From Mycobacterium sp. (lineage in GTDB: Bacteria > Actinomycetota > Actinomycetes > Mycobacteriales > Mycobacteriaceae): DNA of 45,524 nucleotides. The DNA lies in contig JAOPWC010000110.1 in assembly GCA_025965895.1 (NCBI GenBank), forward strand, positions 1 through 45,524. Reading direction: 5' to 3'. Within the stretch, counting starts at the first letter, position 1; each line of letters starts with the position of its first letter. Of this stretch, positions 44,267 through 45,524 are shown piece by piece. Both the position numbers and the translations under genes were made by a program. The notes under the pieces were generated by a model that was not told the DNA's origin, made no database searches, and saw only the letters and a list, made by a program, of their open reading frames with translations.

Positions 44267-45022
44267 TCAGGCGGTGTACCCGCCGTTGGAGTCGATCACG
44301 GCGCCGGTGATGTACGAGGCGGCCGGACTGGCGAGAAAGGCGATGACTGGCGCGGTCTCGGCCGGGTCGCTGACCCGCGGGATGGCCAGGGCCGACACCA
44401 TGACCTTGAGGGCCTCGGGGCTCGGCGGCTCCATCTGGGTCTGCATCAATCCGGCCTGCACCATGTTGACCGTGATGCCACGCCGCGCCAAGTCGCGGGC
44501 GGCGCCTTTGGTGTAGCCGAGCAGTCCGGCCTTGGTGGCGGCGTAGTCGGCGAAGCCGGGGTGCCCGACACGAGAGCCGATGCCCGAGCCGATGTTGACG
44601 ATCCGGCCGTTGTCCCGCAGTACCTTCGCCGCCGCACGGATGAGCGCGATCACGCCGGTGTAGTTGGTGGCATGCATCCGGTCGAGCTCGGCGGTGTCGA
44701 TGCTGGGATCGTCGATGGTCTTGCCCGACTCCACCCCGATGGCGGCGTTGTTGACCACGATGTCCAGACCGCCGAAGCGGGCGACGACGTCATCGACCAA
44801 CCGCGGGGCCAGCGTCACGTCCGCCTGGTCAGCCTGAAACGCCGCCGCCTGTACGCCCTTTTCCTCGAGTTCCTTGACCACCTCGGCGGCCTTGTCGGCA
44901 GAGCTGGCGTAGGTGATCGCTACGTCCGCGCCCGCGTCGGCCAGGGACTGTGCGGTGGCGGCGCCGAGCCCTCGGGAACCACCGGTGACGAGGGCGACTT
45001 TGCCTTGCAAAGACTTTGACAT
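44267..45022 (-). CDS. Short-chain dehydrogenase/reductase, 251 aa
   Basis: Classical SDR: TGGSRGLG (13-20), NNAA (91-94), catalytic Ser146, Tyr160 and Lys164 (YAATK), ending in a GGYTA motif. It resembles 3-oxoacyl-ACP-reductase-like SDRs of unknown substrate. ATG 45022 follows GGAAGGA; the longer frame to 45091 crosses the promoter motifs. The gene lies upstream of the third tetR on the same strand, 117 bases before it, and both carry ATTATGGACG in front. Confidence 0.9.
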   Translation of the reverse strand: MSKSLQGKVALVTGGSRGLGAATAQSLADAGADVAITYASSADKAAEVVKELEEKGVQAAAFQADQADVTLAPRLVDDVVARFGGLDIVVNNAAIGVESGKTIDDPSIDTAELDRMHATNYTGVIALIRAAAKVLRDNGRIVNIGSGIGSRVGHPGFADYAATKAGLLGYTKGAARDLARRGITVNMVQAGLMQTQMEPPSPEALKVMVSALAIPRVSDPAETAPVIAFLASPAASYITGAVIDSNGGYTA

Positions 45023-45057
45023 GCGTGTTCCTTCCGCGTGATAATTCTTGACCGTAA

Positions 45058-45067
45058 CGTCCATAAT
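45058..45067 (-). promoter_or_regulatory. Shared motif ATTATGGACG, SDR promoter copy
   Basis: Minus-strand ATTATGGACG, 36 bases upstream of the SDR ATG, also preceded by CCAAAA. Probable operator of the neighbouring TetR. Confidence 0.45.
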
Positions 45068-45077
45068 AGTTTTGGCG

Positions 45078-45089
45078 GACCGGACGGTC
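45078..45089. promoter_or_regulatory. 12-bp palindrome GACCGGACGGTC upstream of the SDR
   Basis: Perfect 5-bp arms GACCG/CGGTC around GA, next to the ATTATGGACG motif, 56 bases before the SDR start. Either a TetR half-site pair or a fortuitous GC-rich dyad. Confidence 0.4.
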
Positions 45090-45169
45090 AAGAACCGCTG
45101 TTCCCGCGACAGAACAGACTCCGGGCGGAGTGTGCCGAGGGTCGGGTATGAGGCCGAACACCGCGTGAG

Positions 45170-45524
45170 TCAGGTGGGGTGTTTGGGTGCCCGCTTCCAC
45201 ACCAGTGTGCTGATGGTTTCGGCACCATCGGGCGCCTCGGTGATGGCGGATAACGTGAGATGGTCTCCGTCGAGTGTGCTGTGCCGAAGTTGGGTCAGGT
45301 TCAGCCAGTTCGGTAGCAGCGACACCCTGGGTTGGTGATGTAAGACGCCGGTGTATTCGTCGACGGTGAACGGGCCGCTGTAGGCGAGGTAGCCGGCGGC
45401 GGCGGCCTCAGCCTGTTCGGGCGTGCCTCCGGCTGTTTCGGGACGGTCGTAGGCGGGCCGGTCGGGGCGCATGATTTGGGCGGACATGTACCCGTCGCCG
45501 GTGTACATGATCAGGCCCAGCGCA
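45170..45524 (-). CDS. Lipocalin-like domain protein, C-terminal part
   Basis: The frame enters from the right edge (ALGLIMYTGDGYMSAQIMRP) and ends at 45170. The GLIMYTGDGYMSAQ opening, YLAYSGPFTVDEYTGVLHHQ and the end strand with TISTLVWKR are typical of the lipocalin-like (lipocalin_5) family of about 150 residues that bind or modify small hydrophobic molecules. The N-terminal quarter lies outside the window; an internal ATG at 45508 is not the true start. Confidence 0.8.
   Translation of the reverse strand, partial: ALGLIMYTGDGYMSAQIMRPDRPAYDRPETAGGTPEQAEAAAAGYLAYSGPFTVDEYTGVLHHQPRVSLLPNWLNLTQLRHSTLDGDHLTLSAITEAPDGAETISTLVWKRAPKHPT

Overview
The window looks like a chromosomal segment of a mycobacterium (high-GC actinobacterium). 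The evidence is an MmpS-MmpL-DUF732 operon, SigL-like and SigH-like ECF sigma factors, a LytR-CpsA-Psr protein, a CspA of mycobacterial length, two DUF5994 genes, F420/flavin LLM oxidoreductases and a SigF-type promoter. No rRNA, tRNA, CRISPR array, insertion sequence or phage module was recognised. Many genes are broken, so the segment seems to be undergoing local gene decay.

Layout. 1-4.7 kb: a truncated AAA-ATPase/LuxR-type regulator, a SigF-type CsbD gene, a lipoprotein, a DUF1275 membrane protein, a GH27 alpha-galactosidase and an SRPBCC protein. 4.8-17.5 kb: a divalent-cation transport block. It holds a VWA protein, a PRC/MgtE_N/CBS protein and an Nramp-family transporter in one operon; a second VWA protein coupled to an LCP enzyme and followed by a LysA-like decarboxylase; an ArsR-family repressor; an MgtA-type P-type ATPase; and a second Nramp-family protein. 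A 13-bp motif (AAGCGTTTGAYTG) occurs once in front of VWA gene 1, once in front of VWA gene 2 and once in the arsR/mgtA divergent promoter. I read this as one metal-responsive, probably Mg2+, regulon. 17.6-25 kb: a broken and an intact DUF5994 gene, a 44-aa basic protein, cspA with a terminator, an alpha/beta hydrolase behind a perfect palindrome, a sigL whose anti-sigma gene stops after four codons, a methyltransferase and an AraC regulator.

25.2-26.7 kb is a graveyard of fragments of MarR, MBL-fold hydrolase, SDR, SnoaL-like and enoyl-CoA hydratase genes. 26.9-31.3 kb holds MarR, mmpS, mmpL and a secreted DUF732 protein, with the last three translationally coupled. 31.8-33 kb has a carboxylic-acid-reductase fragment and a SigH-like sigma factor.

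33.7-41.8 kb is a catabolic island: DUF427 and a TetR on the minus strand; on the plus strand an SDR, two LLM oxidoreductases, a zinc alcohol dehydrogenase, a CocE/NonD (S15-type) hydrolase and a haloalkane dehalogenase. Dyads of the form AGWC-N6-GTMT occur six times in its intergenic regions, which suggests one TetR regulon. The dehydrogenase and the S15 hydrolase each carry one apparent single-base insertion. The right end has a second TetR, a universal stress protein, a third TetR sharing a promoter motif with an SDR, and a lipocalin-like gene cut by the window edge.
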